DNA from: Vairimorpha apis BRL 01 | Lineage: Eukaryota > Microsporidia > Nosematidae | Length of the DNA stretch: 16,244 nucleotides | NCBI GenBank assembly: GCA_000447185.1 | Contig: KE647118.1 | Span: 1-16,244, forward strand | Direction of reading: 5' to 3' | Part shown: piece after piece, positions 7,996-16,244 of the stretch | How positions within the stretch are numbered: position 1 is the stretch's first letter | Layout of the letters: each line of letters starts with the position of its first letter | The notes under the pieces: model-generated | The model's input: only the letters and a program-made list of their open reading frames with translations | Databases searched by the model: none | Told to the model about the DNA's origin: nothing | Program-made: the position numbers and the translations under genes

Positions 7996-8396
7996 AAGAA
8001 AAAAATTTATTATTTTGTTATAAAAATATGATTTTTTTAATTCGTATAAAAAAATTTATGATATGTTAAATCTAATTTTTGTATATGTATAAAAGTAATA
8101 ATTAAATCGTAAAAAGTTTATACGAATACAGATATTATGTGTTTTTTTTCAAAAATTAATTGGTAATAATAATATTGTTTACACATTAAAAAAATTAAAA
8201 TTTTTATTAAAAAACAAAATTTTTAAAAATATTTATTTTTTTGTGATTTAAAACGTAATTTGTTAAAAAAAACAAAATATACAATAATTAAAAGTTATAA
8301 ATTTTTGTATGTAAAGTTTAATATAAAATATCTAAAAAATAATCATCAAAAATTTGCAACCATTTTAGTTTATACAATCAACATTTTTAAAATTTT
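7996..8396. other. AT-rich intergenic region upstream of EPL1
   Basis: This region lies between the EPL1 start and the tyrosine phosphatase stop. It holds the EPL1 promoter and the phosphatase 3' untranslated region. The only structure I see is an 11-bp inverted repeat, listed separately. A plus-strand open frame crossing its right end starts at TTG, has no C-rich signal and is not supported. Confidence 0.5.
8040..8127. repeat. 11-bp perfect inverted repeat, 66-base spacing
   Basis: ATTCGTATAAA (8040-8050) and TTTATACGAAT (8117-8127) are exact reverse complements and each includes a CG step, rare here. They lie 51-138 bases upstream of the EPL1 start. A regulatory palindrome or RNA structure is possible, but chance pairing in AT-rich DNA is not excluded. 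Confidence 0.4.
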
Positions 8397-9104
8397 TTAT
8401 AAATTATCTAAAAAATTATCTATCAAAAATTTCAATTGTTTGACTGAATAAACTATACCATTTCTTTTTTCTCTTAATTTACACATTGTATCTACAAATA
8501 AATCTATATCAACGTGTTTATACTTACTTAGTAAATCGTAAGCGATTATTGTTCCAGTGCGACCTACACCTGCTTCGCAGTGAACTAACACCTTATTAAC
8601 TTTAATTTTTTTATAAAAATTAAAAAAGAACAAAAATTCATGTATATTTAAAATATCATGATCTATCCAATTTGCAAAACGTATTAATCTAAATTTTTTT
8701 AAATTAATTCTAACAATCTCATCATAAAAAACTATTTTGTTATTATAAGAATATGGTGTAGAAATAATTACTTCATCAATATAATTTGGATTAGGTATAC
8801 ATGAAATAATTAAATCTATATTTTGTAATAATATCTTAAATGAATTAATATTTTCGTTGTGTATTGGTAAAGAAGCTGCTATATATACATCATCAATTAC
8901 ACTATAATTTACATATGTTGGTAAATTATATATATCATGTGAATCATATGGTGTTAAAATAGTTCTATCATATTTTGTTTTAGGACGATTAAATGGAAGA
9001 CATGTATTCGTTAACATACTAAGAAACTTTAAATAATTTTTAGTTAATAAATAATTTTTTAAATGTGGTTTTATGTTTTTTAAGTGAATTTTTAACTCTG
9101 ACAT
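8397..9104 (-). CDS. Classical protein tyrosine phosphatase, small single-domain
   Basis: This enzyme is predicted to remove phosphate from phosphotyrosine. The 235 residues show family motifs in order: KYDRTILTPYD (44-54), the pTyr-recognition loop with Y45; a YVNYSVI...YIAASLPI segment (64-81), matching the usual N-A-S-Y-I...Y-I-A-x-Q-G-P block; a WPD-type loop as WID (W146, D148); and the P-loop HCEAGVGRTGT (175-185) with nucleophile C176 and R182. The Q-loop is VYSVKQLKF. The second Gln is kept (Q223), but the first, catalytic-water-positioning Gln of PTP1B (Q262) is a Tyr (Y219). The domain is shorter than the usual 250-280 residues, typical of microsporidian reduction. No membrane segment or targeting signal is seen. 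CCC lies nine bases before the ATG. Confidence 0.92.
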   Translation of the reverse strand: MSELKIHLKNIKPHLKNYLLTKNYLKFLSMLTNTCLPFNRPKTKYDRTILTPYDSHDIYNLPTYVNYSVIDDVYIAASLPIHNENINSFKILLQNIDLIISCIPNPNYIDEVIISTPYSYNNKIVFYDEIVRINLKKFRLIRFANWIDHDILNIHEFLFFFNFYKKIKVNKVLVHCEAGVGRTGTIIAYDLLSKYKHVDIDLFVDTMCKLREKRNGIVYSVKQLKFLIDNFLDNL

Positions 9105-9113
9105 TAAAATAAA

Positions 9114-9116
9114 GGG
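9114..9116 (-). promoter_or_regulatory. CCC start signal of the tyrosine phosphatase
   Basis: CCC lies nine bases upstream of the ATG on the minus strand, the longest spacing among the full CCC triplets in this window. Confidence 0.5.
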
Positions 9117-11734
9117 TAATTTGTAAAAGACATAAAAATATTAATTTGATATTTTTAGCTATAATTCATAAAATTTAATTTATTTTTTTAAAAAATTATC
9201 TACAAATTCTTATTTTGTTTTTAATGTCATTATTTTCTATGTATACATATAAATTAAAAAAGTAAATTTTAAAATAAAAATAACAAATATGGTCAATTAA
9301 TAAATTGATTTATTTAAATAAAAAAAGTATATATAGAAAATAATATTTGTATAGGTAAAAAAAATGACAAATTTTTAAAACTTTAAATATTAATTTATTT
9401 GTTTTTGTGGTTAAAATTAATAAACTTTTAATTTATGCTAAATGGTTAAATCAAAAATTATGTTGTAATAAAATTATAAATATTCTTGTAAAAAAATTAA
9501 TTTAGTTAAAAATTATATAATAAAACTGAAGAACACAACGATATTTATATCATAAGTAAAATTTTCTACAATTACAATATCTATAAAATTTTTTCAAAAT
9601 TTTCAAAAAAAATTTATATGTATTTTTTTTTGAATATTTTAATTACTTAAAAATTTAAAATATTCTAAATTTGACGGAAAAAAAAATTAAAATGAAAAAA
9701 GAATGAAAAAATTTATTCATCAAATTAAAATTTTAATATTTTAAAAATTAAAACAAAACTTTTAATTTAAGATATTATTTAAATTAAATGAATAATAAAT
9801 GAAAACTATTGTAAAATAAAAATTTATTTACATCATATTTTTTATCTACAAAAAGTCCAAATTTTTATTAATACTTGTTTTAATTAATTTTTTTATGTGA
9901 TTTTAAAAAAATAAATTAAAATTTAGCTTATAAATATATATATAAATGTACTGTCTGGCTGATTTAAATATTTTATTTCAAATTTAATTTATAAATTTAA
10001 ATATTTAAATTATAAATTTTATAACAAAAAAAATTCTAGTTAACATTTTTAATTTAAATATACTTAATTTATTTTTATTATATATATTTTTAGTAACATA
10101 TTTTTAACATTTTATATTGTTTTTACTCTTATGATGAATAGATGTGAACATATACATTAAATTATTTTTATATTGATACGATCCAGTAATTTATCTCTTA
10201 TTTAATTTTAATTAAATCTAGTATACAATATTTGCAAAGTCTACACCACTATTAAATAAATTTTCTTATACAATATTTCACTTCTTAAATTAATAAATTT
10301 ATATAAAAATAAAAAAATATATAAACAATATTTTTACATTTATTTATTTTTAAAGTAATTTAATTTTATTACAAGCAATTTTATATATATAAATATCTAG
10401 AATTATTTTAAAAAATTTAATGAAAACAATTATCTGTGAGTATTTTTTATTTTTAAATTATATGACATGATTAAAAATTTCAAAAAAATGCTTATTAAAA
10501 AAGAATAAAGTTTTGTATTAATATCTTTATATTAAATGTATTTTGTTTTTAGTTTTATGTAAAGTTATTTAAGAATTTAAAAAATTTAAGCTTTTATTTT
10601 ATTTATTAAAAATACAATTATTCATTCTAAAATGTCTTAATTTATAAAAGTCAAACTTATATCTAATATCTTAACAAAAATTAAAAATTATATTTTGTCT
10701 TATTTTTAATTAAATGTTTGTATTTTTTCTATTTTTCTTGTAAAATTATACAAAATTTTTAAAATTTTTAAATATATTTTTAAGTATTTAAATTAAAATC
10801 ATATCTGTAGATAAAAATATATATATCCTACAGGAAATTATTTTAATCTATAAATAAAATTAACTAAATTTTTTAATTTTTACCAAAATAATTTTTCTTA
10901 TTTAAAATATATTTTCTAACTTTATTTTTAAATAAAAATTATGAAAATATAAATTAGAAATCAAATAAAAAATATATCTATGATATAAGAAATTGTTTAA
11001 AAATTATAATTACTTCATACTAGTAAATTTATATATATTTTTTTTATAAAACTTGTTTTATGTTTATTACATTAATTATTTTTTAAAATATTTATTAATT
11101 ATATATATAAACAAACACGAATTTATTGATAGAATGTACAAAAAATTTAATTAAATTAAACTGGTCATAAAAATTATATATTATAAATCATAAATGTTGT
11201 ATCATTTTTTTGTTTTATTAAATTTTTTTTATATATTAATAAAATACTGTAAAAAATTTTATATATAACAATAAAACAAAAATTAATTAAATTAAAGAAA
11301 TTCTTTTATTAAAAGATAAAAATTACTATTATATGTTTAATTTTATAAAAAAATTTAATAGATTTAAGATAAACAAAGTAATAAAATTTTTATGTATTAG
11401 ATAATTTAAAAAAATTATGTCATTTTCGAAAAACTAAATAAATATGTTTCCACAAAATAAATCCAATATTTAGACAGACTACAATATAAATTTACAACAT
11501 AATGTATATTTAAATAATTATATTTAATACTAATTATATATTTTTTTTGTTTATTTATATACAAAATATTTTAGATTCAATAATAATTTTTATTTTTACA
11601 TTTTAAAAACTAAAAATTTCATTTATCTATATCAAATATATAATGAAAAAAATTCTTTTTTATATAAACACAAACACATTTTTTATAAAAAGTATTATTT
11701 TTTAAAGATATAATTTTATAATAAAAAAATAAAT
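9117..11734. other. 2.6-kb AT-rich desert
   Basis: This is the largest non-genic stretch. It is dominated by A/T runs, and stops are dense in all six frames. I found no tRNA, rRNA, tandem repeat or open frame that I can support. Two small spots are less extreme in composition, about 9945-9962 and about 10120-10270. The latter has an ATGATGA that resembles a box C, but no CTGA box D follows at a suitable distance. Its right end must hold the promoter of the OB-fold gene. Confidence 0.55.
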
Positions 11735-11736
11735 CC
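11735..11736 (+). promoter_or_regulatory. CC start signal of the OB-fold-like gene
   Basis: CC lies eight bases before the ATG (CCTTGCATAA-ATG), a weak match to the C-rich signal. Confidence 0.3.
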
Positions 11737-11744
11737 TTGCATAA

Positions 11745-12191
11745 ATGGATGAAATATTATCAAAGTTAAGAAAAACATCAAAAAAAGAAGAAGAAAGCGA
11801 TTCTTTTATATCATCAACATTAGAAGATATAACATCTTCACAATGCCAAACACCATTTACAATCATGAAATTAGATTTTGATAGATTAAGATGTATTAAA
11901 GAAAATCAATCTGGTTTTATGAATATAAATGAAGTATTGAAATCTGAAGAGTATAAAATTAATATGTCAATTATAGGATTAGTAAAGAAAATAGAAAAAT
12001 TTAGTTCAGAAATATGTTATTTGGAGTTAGTAGATGAGACAGGAAGTATTGGATGTTCATGCTTATATAAATTGATTAAAGATAATGAATTAAATTTAGG
12101 AAATATTTTAAAATTACAAAATGTTAGCTTGTGGAAAATTGATATTAATCACATAAATTTGGTGCATGAAAACCTTTTAGAAATATTCTAA
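11745..12191 (+). CDS. OB-fold-like protein, possible single-stranded nucleic-acid binder
   Basis: The protein has 148 residues. The first 60 are charged and low in structure (KLRKTSKKEEESDSF). Residues 72-148 look like an OB fold: INMSIIGLVKKIEK (strand 1), ICYLELVDETGSIGCSCL (strands 2-3, with the V-D-(D/E)-x-T-G-x-I-x-C pattern of RPA2/Stn1-type OB folds), a helical linker, then LGNILKLQNVSLWKID and INLVHENLL (strands 4-5). An RPA32, Stn1 or other genome-maintenance role is possible, but I cannot assign a specific orthologue. The frame is intact and ends with TAA 12189-12191. It lies 51 bases upstream of the next gene on the same strand. Confidence 0.7.
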   Translation: MDEILSKLRKTSKKEEESDSFISSTLEDITSSQCQTPFTIMKLDFDRLRCIKENQSGFMNINEVLKSEEYKINMSIIGLVKKIEKFSSEICYLELVDETGSIGCSCLYKLIKDNELNLGNILKLQNVSLWKIDINHINLVHENLLEIF

Positions 12192-12235
12192 ATAAATTAT
12201 ATTAATATTATTTTACAAGTTAATGTGTTTTTATA

Positions 12236-12238
12236 CCC
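12236..12238 (+). promoter_or_regulatory. CCC start signal of the helical-repeat gene
   Basis: CCC-ATAA-ATG: the triplet lies four bases before the start codon, in the 51-base gap after the OB-fold gene. This indicates independent transcription rather than a shared transcript. Confidence 0.6.
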
Positions 12239-12242
12239 ATAA

Positions 12243-14893
12243 ATGGATTATGCTAAAAAATTAAACGAATTAAAAATAATGTTGCAAAGAAATGTCAGCC
12301 AATTTTATAATAATGAAATGCCTTTGCTTATAGAATTATTACAAATAAAGGATGGCTCTTCTACAAATATTTTTAACAAAAATGATACAATAAGTTTATA
12401 TGAATTTAAAAATGAAGTTTTATACATGGTAGTTAAGATGATCGATGATGGATTTATTATACAAGATGAGCTTTTTATTAACACAATTGCTAATCTTTTA
12501 ATTATTAATAAACCAAATTTAAATTTGGATTTTTCATTTCAGTTAGAAGAAATTTTAAAAAAAATTTGGAAAAAATGTTTAAAAATTTTATTTTATTCTG
12601 GAAAAATTGAAAAGTTACAACAAATAGAAAATTTTTTATATGAGCAAGAAATTCCTGATTTTAGAAATGTTTGCTTAAGTTTAATTTTTAAATGTTCTAA
12701 ATTTAAATCTTATGATTTAGAAAATTTAAGCAAATTTATATCGCTTTCTGTTTTATATGATGTTGTTAAAATTTTTAAAAATGATTTAATTTTAGAAATT
12801 CAAGGGAAAATATTATATAATTTATATATTAAATTAGAAGGACATGAAGAAACTTTAGAAAATAATGAGTTCTTTAAAAAAATACAAAAAAGTTCGAATT
12901 TACTTTTTAAAGATAAAAGCAAATATTTTGATCAACAAGACGTTAATTACTGTTACCTGATTTTTTATGAAATAAATTTTATGAAATTTAATGAGTTAAT
13001 AAGAAGTCCTAAAAACGAAATATTTACAAATGAATATTTACTTTTTATATATTCATTAATTGTTGACGAAGAATCTGCAATTTTAGCATTTCAAATTTTT
13101 CAATCAAATGAAGTTTATTCAGATTTATTTAACGGTATAAATTATTTATTAGTAAATCAAATTACAAATAAACAAAAAATTGATCCTTTAGATGAAAAGT
13201 ATTTATTTATTCTTTTAGAAGTGGTTACGAAAATTCTGAAATTCGCATGGAATGTTCATACTATAAAAATTAACTTTCTACTATTTATTGAACCAATAAT
13301 GAAATATATCGAGGAAGATGTAAATGAAGATGCAAAAAGTGCATGTTTTGATTTTTTAACAATATATTTACAAGATTCTGAATCTTTTTTGACAATAACT
13401 GAATATTTTCAATCAAGTTCCCAATTTTCTAAAACAAAACTTATTCAAGAATTTGATAAAAACTTTAATAAAAAATATTTTTTGATAGTTGGAAGATTAT
13501 TAAAATTTTTATTTTACATAAACATGAATTTATCAATTGAGATGGCTTTATATGCTCTTAGAAGTGAAGATCCTAGTATTATAGAATCTTGTTTTGAATT
13601 ATTTAGTAAATCAAATTTAAATTTATACAATGACATATTTTTGAATATAAAGTATATAAGACGAGCAATGTTAAAGTCTGAAAATTTGAAGAATATTTTA
13701 ATTAACTATCAAATCGAAAATAAAATTGTTTTTGAAGATGTTTTATTTATAAATACTATAATGTCCAGTTCAAATTTAAATTTTTTAAATTTGCAAAATT
13801 ATTTGTTGATTTTGGAAAATTTATGAATGAAAAATTTTTAGAAAGATTAGTTGAAAATGTCGAAGAAGGTTTAGATTTTTTAGAAAAAAAGATGTCTTCA
13901 AATATTGTTAAATTCATTAAAAATAATGAAAAATGGTTTAATTTTTTTACTAAAAACAATATGAATTATTATTTTAAAATTACAAATATTTATGAGAAAA
14001 TGTTGGAAATAGACAAAAATTTAGAAATATCTTTTAAAGATGGTTTACTTTTATTTGAAATATCAACACCATCAATGTTTAAAATATTAGCTCAAAAATT
14101 ACTTTTTAGTAAATACAAAAACAAATATATTACAAATAAATATTATGAATTGACAGAAGAATCGCTTAAAGAATATTGTTTATATTTGAAAATTCGAATT
14201 TTTGTTAATAATTGTTCTGAACATAATCTAAAGGATAATTTTTTAGATAATGTCGAGCCTTTGATTGAAAATTTAATTTCTGTTAACAAAAATATAGATG
14301 ATCTTTTAAGTTTTATAAAATTGTAACTAATAAAAATATAGATGTTAAAAATAAATCAATGATATGTATGTTAAAATGAAATCTCTGCAGAAAAGTTTAT
14401 TAGTAATTTTAATTATAGTTCATATTTTGAAAGATTCTTATTATTTTTAAAATTACAAGATAAATTATCGTATGAAGAAAAAACTGAGATTCTTAAAATT
14501 GTTAAAAATGAAATTATCCGTATTAATCTTAGTCTTTGTAATTCTACTGAAGATAAGTTGATATATAAACAATGTTTATTGTTATTATTAAAATTGGACA
14601 ATATCGATTCAGTCATACGACTTATAAATGATTATGAAGATAAAAATTTACTACTTAAAATCAATATAAAAAATATTATGACAGGAGGTACGTTTTTTAA
14701 TAATAATTGTATTATGCAGGGATCGTTTAAATTACAAGTAAATGCTGTTACTATATTGTATTTCAATAATTTATTGAGTGTGTCAGTTTTACGAGATTGG
14801 ATAAGTACTCTGTATAAAGATGGCCATGATAATGAAGATTTAAGATATCTTGTTTCTGATCTTCAAAAAAAACATGATATTGAAATATATTAA
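12243..14893 (+). CDS. Large helical-repeat (HEAT/karyopherin-like) protein, about 880 residues, with frame changes
   Basis: The first frame encodes 527 residues (12243-13826) of nearly continuous amphipathic helices rich in Leu, Ile, Phe, Asn and Lys, typical of an alpha-solenoid. Examples are the DFRNVCLSLIFKC and KYLFILLEVVTKILKFAW helices. It ends at TGA 13824-13826, overlapping the next open stretch. That stretch runs in the -1 frame from 13736 to TAA 14324-14326, and only its 13823 ATG overlaps the stop. A third stretch, in the same phase as the second, is open from 14375 to TAA 14891-14893 and ends with a non-repetitive tail (SVSVLRDWISTLYKDG). The 50 bases between the second and third are open in another frame. 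The simplest reading is one gene with three single-base frame changes. Importin/exportin or scaffold-nucleoporin families have this size and look, but no diagnostic motif identifies one. Separate genes are less likely because neither downstream piece has a C-rich start signal. Confidence 0.6.
13784..13790 (+). other. Frame change in the helical-repeat gene at a T TTA AAT heptamer
   Basis: The first frame reads TTT TTA AAT TTG. The heptamer T TTA AAT is in phase for a -1 slip into the frame that continues TTT GCA AAA TTA. The shift could lie anywhere from 13736 to 13824, and the adjoining T6 run (13781-13786) could also have lost a base. Confidence 0.45.
14302..14380 (+). other. Pair of compensating frame changes in the helical-repeat gene
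   Basis: The frame moves by -1 between 14302 and 14322 (near TTTT and AAAA runs) and back by +1 at about 14372-14378 (TTAAAATGAA). The segment between them is open only in the alternative frame and has coding-like composition. Confidence 0.4.
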
Positions 14894-15229
14894 AATCTTA
14901 AATCGTTATTTTTATTTAATTTTTTGATTTTTTAAATTTATATGATAACAATATTTATTAAAATTATACACTTAGTAAAAATGATAAATTTTTATATCAT
15001 TTTGTGATAAAAATACTCTGTAATCTCTATAATATAACCAATTATACAAATAAAATAATTTAAATTTTGTTTAATTGTAAATAAAAAGACTAATTATTTT
15101 ATTAAAAATATAAAATAAAACATATATATAGTACTAATATTATATCATATAACAATAATGTAAAATTTTAATAATTTTTTATTAAATTTTAATATGAAAA
15201 TTTGTAATCTAAATTACTTATGCAAATTT
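14894..15229. other. AT-rich spacer between convergent genes
   Basis: This 336-base spacer between the tail-to-tail helical-repeat and membrane-protein genes holds both 3' ends. I see no gene or repeat in it. Confidence 0.5.
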
Positions 15230-15615
15230 TTAAAAAAGAAATATATAAATAGACATTAAAATATAAAATATAACTAAACATATATATATTCTGTTTTCAA
15301 ATGAAATATAGCAATTTGTTTTATGTTTCATATCACATTCATTTATAGGCATGGTTTCCATATTTAGCGATATTTGTGCATCTTTTTCTATCTCGATAAC
15401 ATTATAAATTTGAAATTCTATATTTTCAAATATCGTAGGCATTATATTAGGTTTTGGAATTCTTCGTTGTTTTCTTATCCTTCTTTTGTGTTTTCGTTTT
15501 TTTGAAATTTTAATCAATTCTTTTCTAAAATTTTTATTTTTAACATTATTAACCGAAATCAATTCTTCACTTGCTTTAAGACTTAAAAAATGCAATAAAA
15601 AAAATAAAACTTCAT
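15230..15615 (-). CDS. Predicted secretory type I membrane protein with a basic patch, frameshifted in the signal peptide
   Basis: I do not recognise the family. The best start is the ATG at 15615-15613, preceded by CCC-TATAAA. It begins MKFYFF and is hydrophobic, but closes after ten codons unless the frame moves -1 in the T8 run (15604-15597). It then continues through LLHFLSLKASEELISVNN. This gives a normal signal peptide of about 15-18 residues. The mature part has a highly basic block (KKRKHKRRIRKQRR, about 25-45 residues after the signal), an acidic/Asn middle with two Cys (NECDMKHKTNC) and a C-terminal hydrophobic segment (YICLVIFYILMSIYIFLF) reaching the end. The layout suggests a single-pass membrane protein with its basic region in the lumen or outside the cell. 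A heparin-binding surface protein would fit, but that is inference. Without the shift, no ATG-initiated frame covers the conserved length. Confidence 0.6.
15598..15604 (-). other. T TTT TTT heptamer at the signal-peptide frame change
   Basis: The starting frame reads TAT TTT TTT TAT. The heptamer T TTT TTT is in phase for a -1 slip that gives TTA TTG CAT and the long downstream frame. One missing T in the T8 run would give the same result. Confidence 0.5.
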
Positions 15616-15621
15616 TTTATA

Positions 15622-15624
15622 GGG
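15622..15624 (-). promoter_or_regulatory. CCC start signal of the 15230-15615 gene
   Basis: CCC-TATAAA-ATG on the minus strand. The signal points to the ATG at 15615 and so supports the frameshifted reading rather than an internal start. Confidence 0.55.
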
Positions 15625-16244
15625 ATAAATTAGTTATTTTTAAGTCATTTAAAAAGTATTTAGATCTTAAATTATTTAAATAAAAAAACGCATTTATTTT
15701 AAATTAAAAAGATAAAATTGATGATAAATATATTAAATATCAAATTTTAATTTTAATTAAATTTAAAATCCGAAAAACAAAAATTTACATTTTATTAATT
15801 TACAAGAATTTAATTATGATTTTTAATTTTAATTTTTTAATGTATTAAAAGTTCAAAAATTATTTTTATATGTATAATTATCTTTTTAATATAAAAATTC
15901 GCGTTAGTTTTTTTATCAACAAAATTGTTAAAATTTTTTATTATTTATTTTAAAATTAAATTTAATAAAGATCAAAAAATTAATGATTTTAATTTTAACA
16001 ATAAAGAAAAAATTAAATTAAAACAAATATAATAATTATTTATAAATTTTAATAATGTGAATAGTATCTAAATATATACATAAAAAACTATTGATTTTAC
16101 ATATATTTAACTTATTGAAAATGAAATAAATACATATTTATAAAAACTTAAACATATTATAAAAATAATAAGTGAATAATCTTTAATTACACTTAAATGA
16201 TATTATTGATCTAAATTTAAATAATTTGTTAAAATTTGATACAT
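15625..16244. other. AT-rich intergenic region at the window end
   Basis: Only A/T runs and frequent stops are visible. I see no supportable gene, RNA or repeat before the window ends. Confidence 0.5.

Noticed and set aside
8260..8451. Plus-strand open frame of 63 codons
   Set aside because: It starts only at TTG, lacks the C-rich signal and overlaps the antisense end of the tyrosine phosphatase gene.
10131..10240. C/D-box snoRNA starting at ATGATGA
   Set aside because: No CTGA box D or terminal stem is present at a suitable distance.
13756..13959. Minus-strand open frame
   Set aside because: It is a shadow of the helical-repeat gene, whose frames show continuous coding character on the plus strand.
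14323..14403. 81-base intron (GTAACT ... TTATTAG) in the helical-repeat gene
   Set aside because: It would join the two stretches in frame and contains a TAACTAAT that resembles a branch site, but the donor is non-canonical and that motif sits at the 5' end, far from the acceptor. Paired indels in A runs explain the same data. Not fully excluded.
14413..14616. Minus-strand open frame
   Set aside because: It is a shadow of the third part of the helical-repeat gene.
12243..14893. Assignment as exportin-T or another named karyopherin
   Set aside because: Only overall helical character and size agree. I could not align any diagnostic segment.
15486..15683. Plus-strand open frame
   Set aside because: It is antisense to the signal-peptide gene, where the basic block and C-rich start signal support the minus strand.
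1..16244. CRISPR arrays, bacterial operons, insertion sequences or tandem repeats
   Set aside because: No repeated spaced units, terminal inverted repeats with a transposase, or Shine-Dalgarno organisation were seen. The gene content is eukaryotic.

Overview
The window is extremely AT-rich nuclear DNA and looks microsporidian. The genes are short and mostly intron-free, and they encode eukaryotic proteins: ribosomal eL36, an Epl1/enhancer-of-polycomb subunit, an APE2/Apn2-type AP endonuclease, a classical tyrosine phosphatase and a C2H2 zinc-finger protein. A eukaryotic-type tRNA-Phe with internal A and B boxes is also present. The best lineage clue is a C-rich triplet a few bases before almost every start codon (CCC at eight of ten genes, CC at two). 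This matches the start-proximal CCC-like signal known from microsporidia. I cannot name the genus.

Layout. 846-1289 (-) encodes a small secreted or membrane-anchored orphan. 2089-3344 (-) is an Apn2-like AP endonuclease interrupted by one frameshift, with a possible further tail down to 1896. tRNA-Phe (+) lies at 3376-3446, head to head with it. 3454-5097 is an AT-rich stretch containing a more GC-rich island (about 3850-4235) that may be a relic gene and carries a perfect 8-bp hairpin. 5098-5514 (+) is an orphan protein and 5597-5884 (-) is eL36. 6493-6963 (+) is a tandem-CWCH2 zinc-finger/coiled-coil protein. 7111-7989 (-) is Epl1, with two frame changes near its 3' end. 8397-9104 (-) is a tyrosine phosphatase. 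9105-11744 is a 2.6-kb AT desert. 11745-12191 (+) is an OB-fold-like protein, followed 51 bases later by a roughly 880-residue helical-repeat protein (12243-14893, +) spread over several frames. 15230-15615 (-) encodes a signal-peptide/transmembrane protein with a strongly basic patch, also frameshifted.

The genes do not form an obvious pathway. Several belong to nuclear processes: DNA repair (Apn2), chromatin (Epl1), transcription (zinc finger) and possibly nucleic-acid binding (OB-fold). Two others are predicted secretory-route proteins.

The most notable signal is recurrent single-base frame breaks in otherwise well-preserved genes. There are seven candidate breaks in four genes, all in or beside short A/T runs. 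Three of the five that need a -1 shift lie exactly on textbook -1 slippery heptamers in the correct phase: T TTA AAT twice and T TTT TTT once. Assembly or sequencing indels at homopolymers are the simplest explanation. Ribosomal or transcriptional slippage is a testable alternative.
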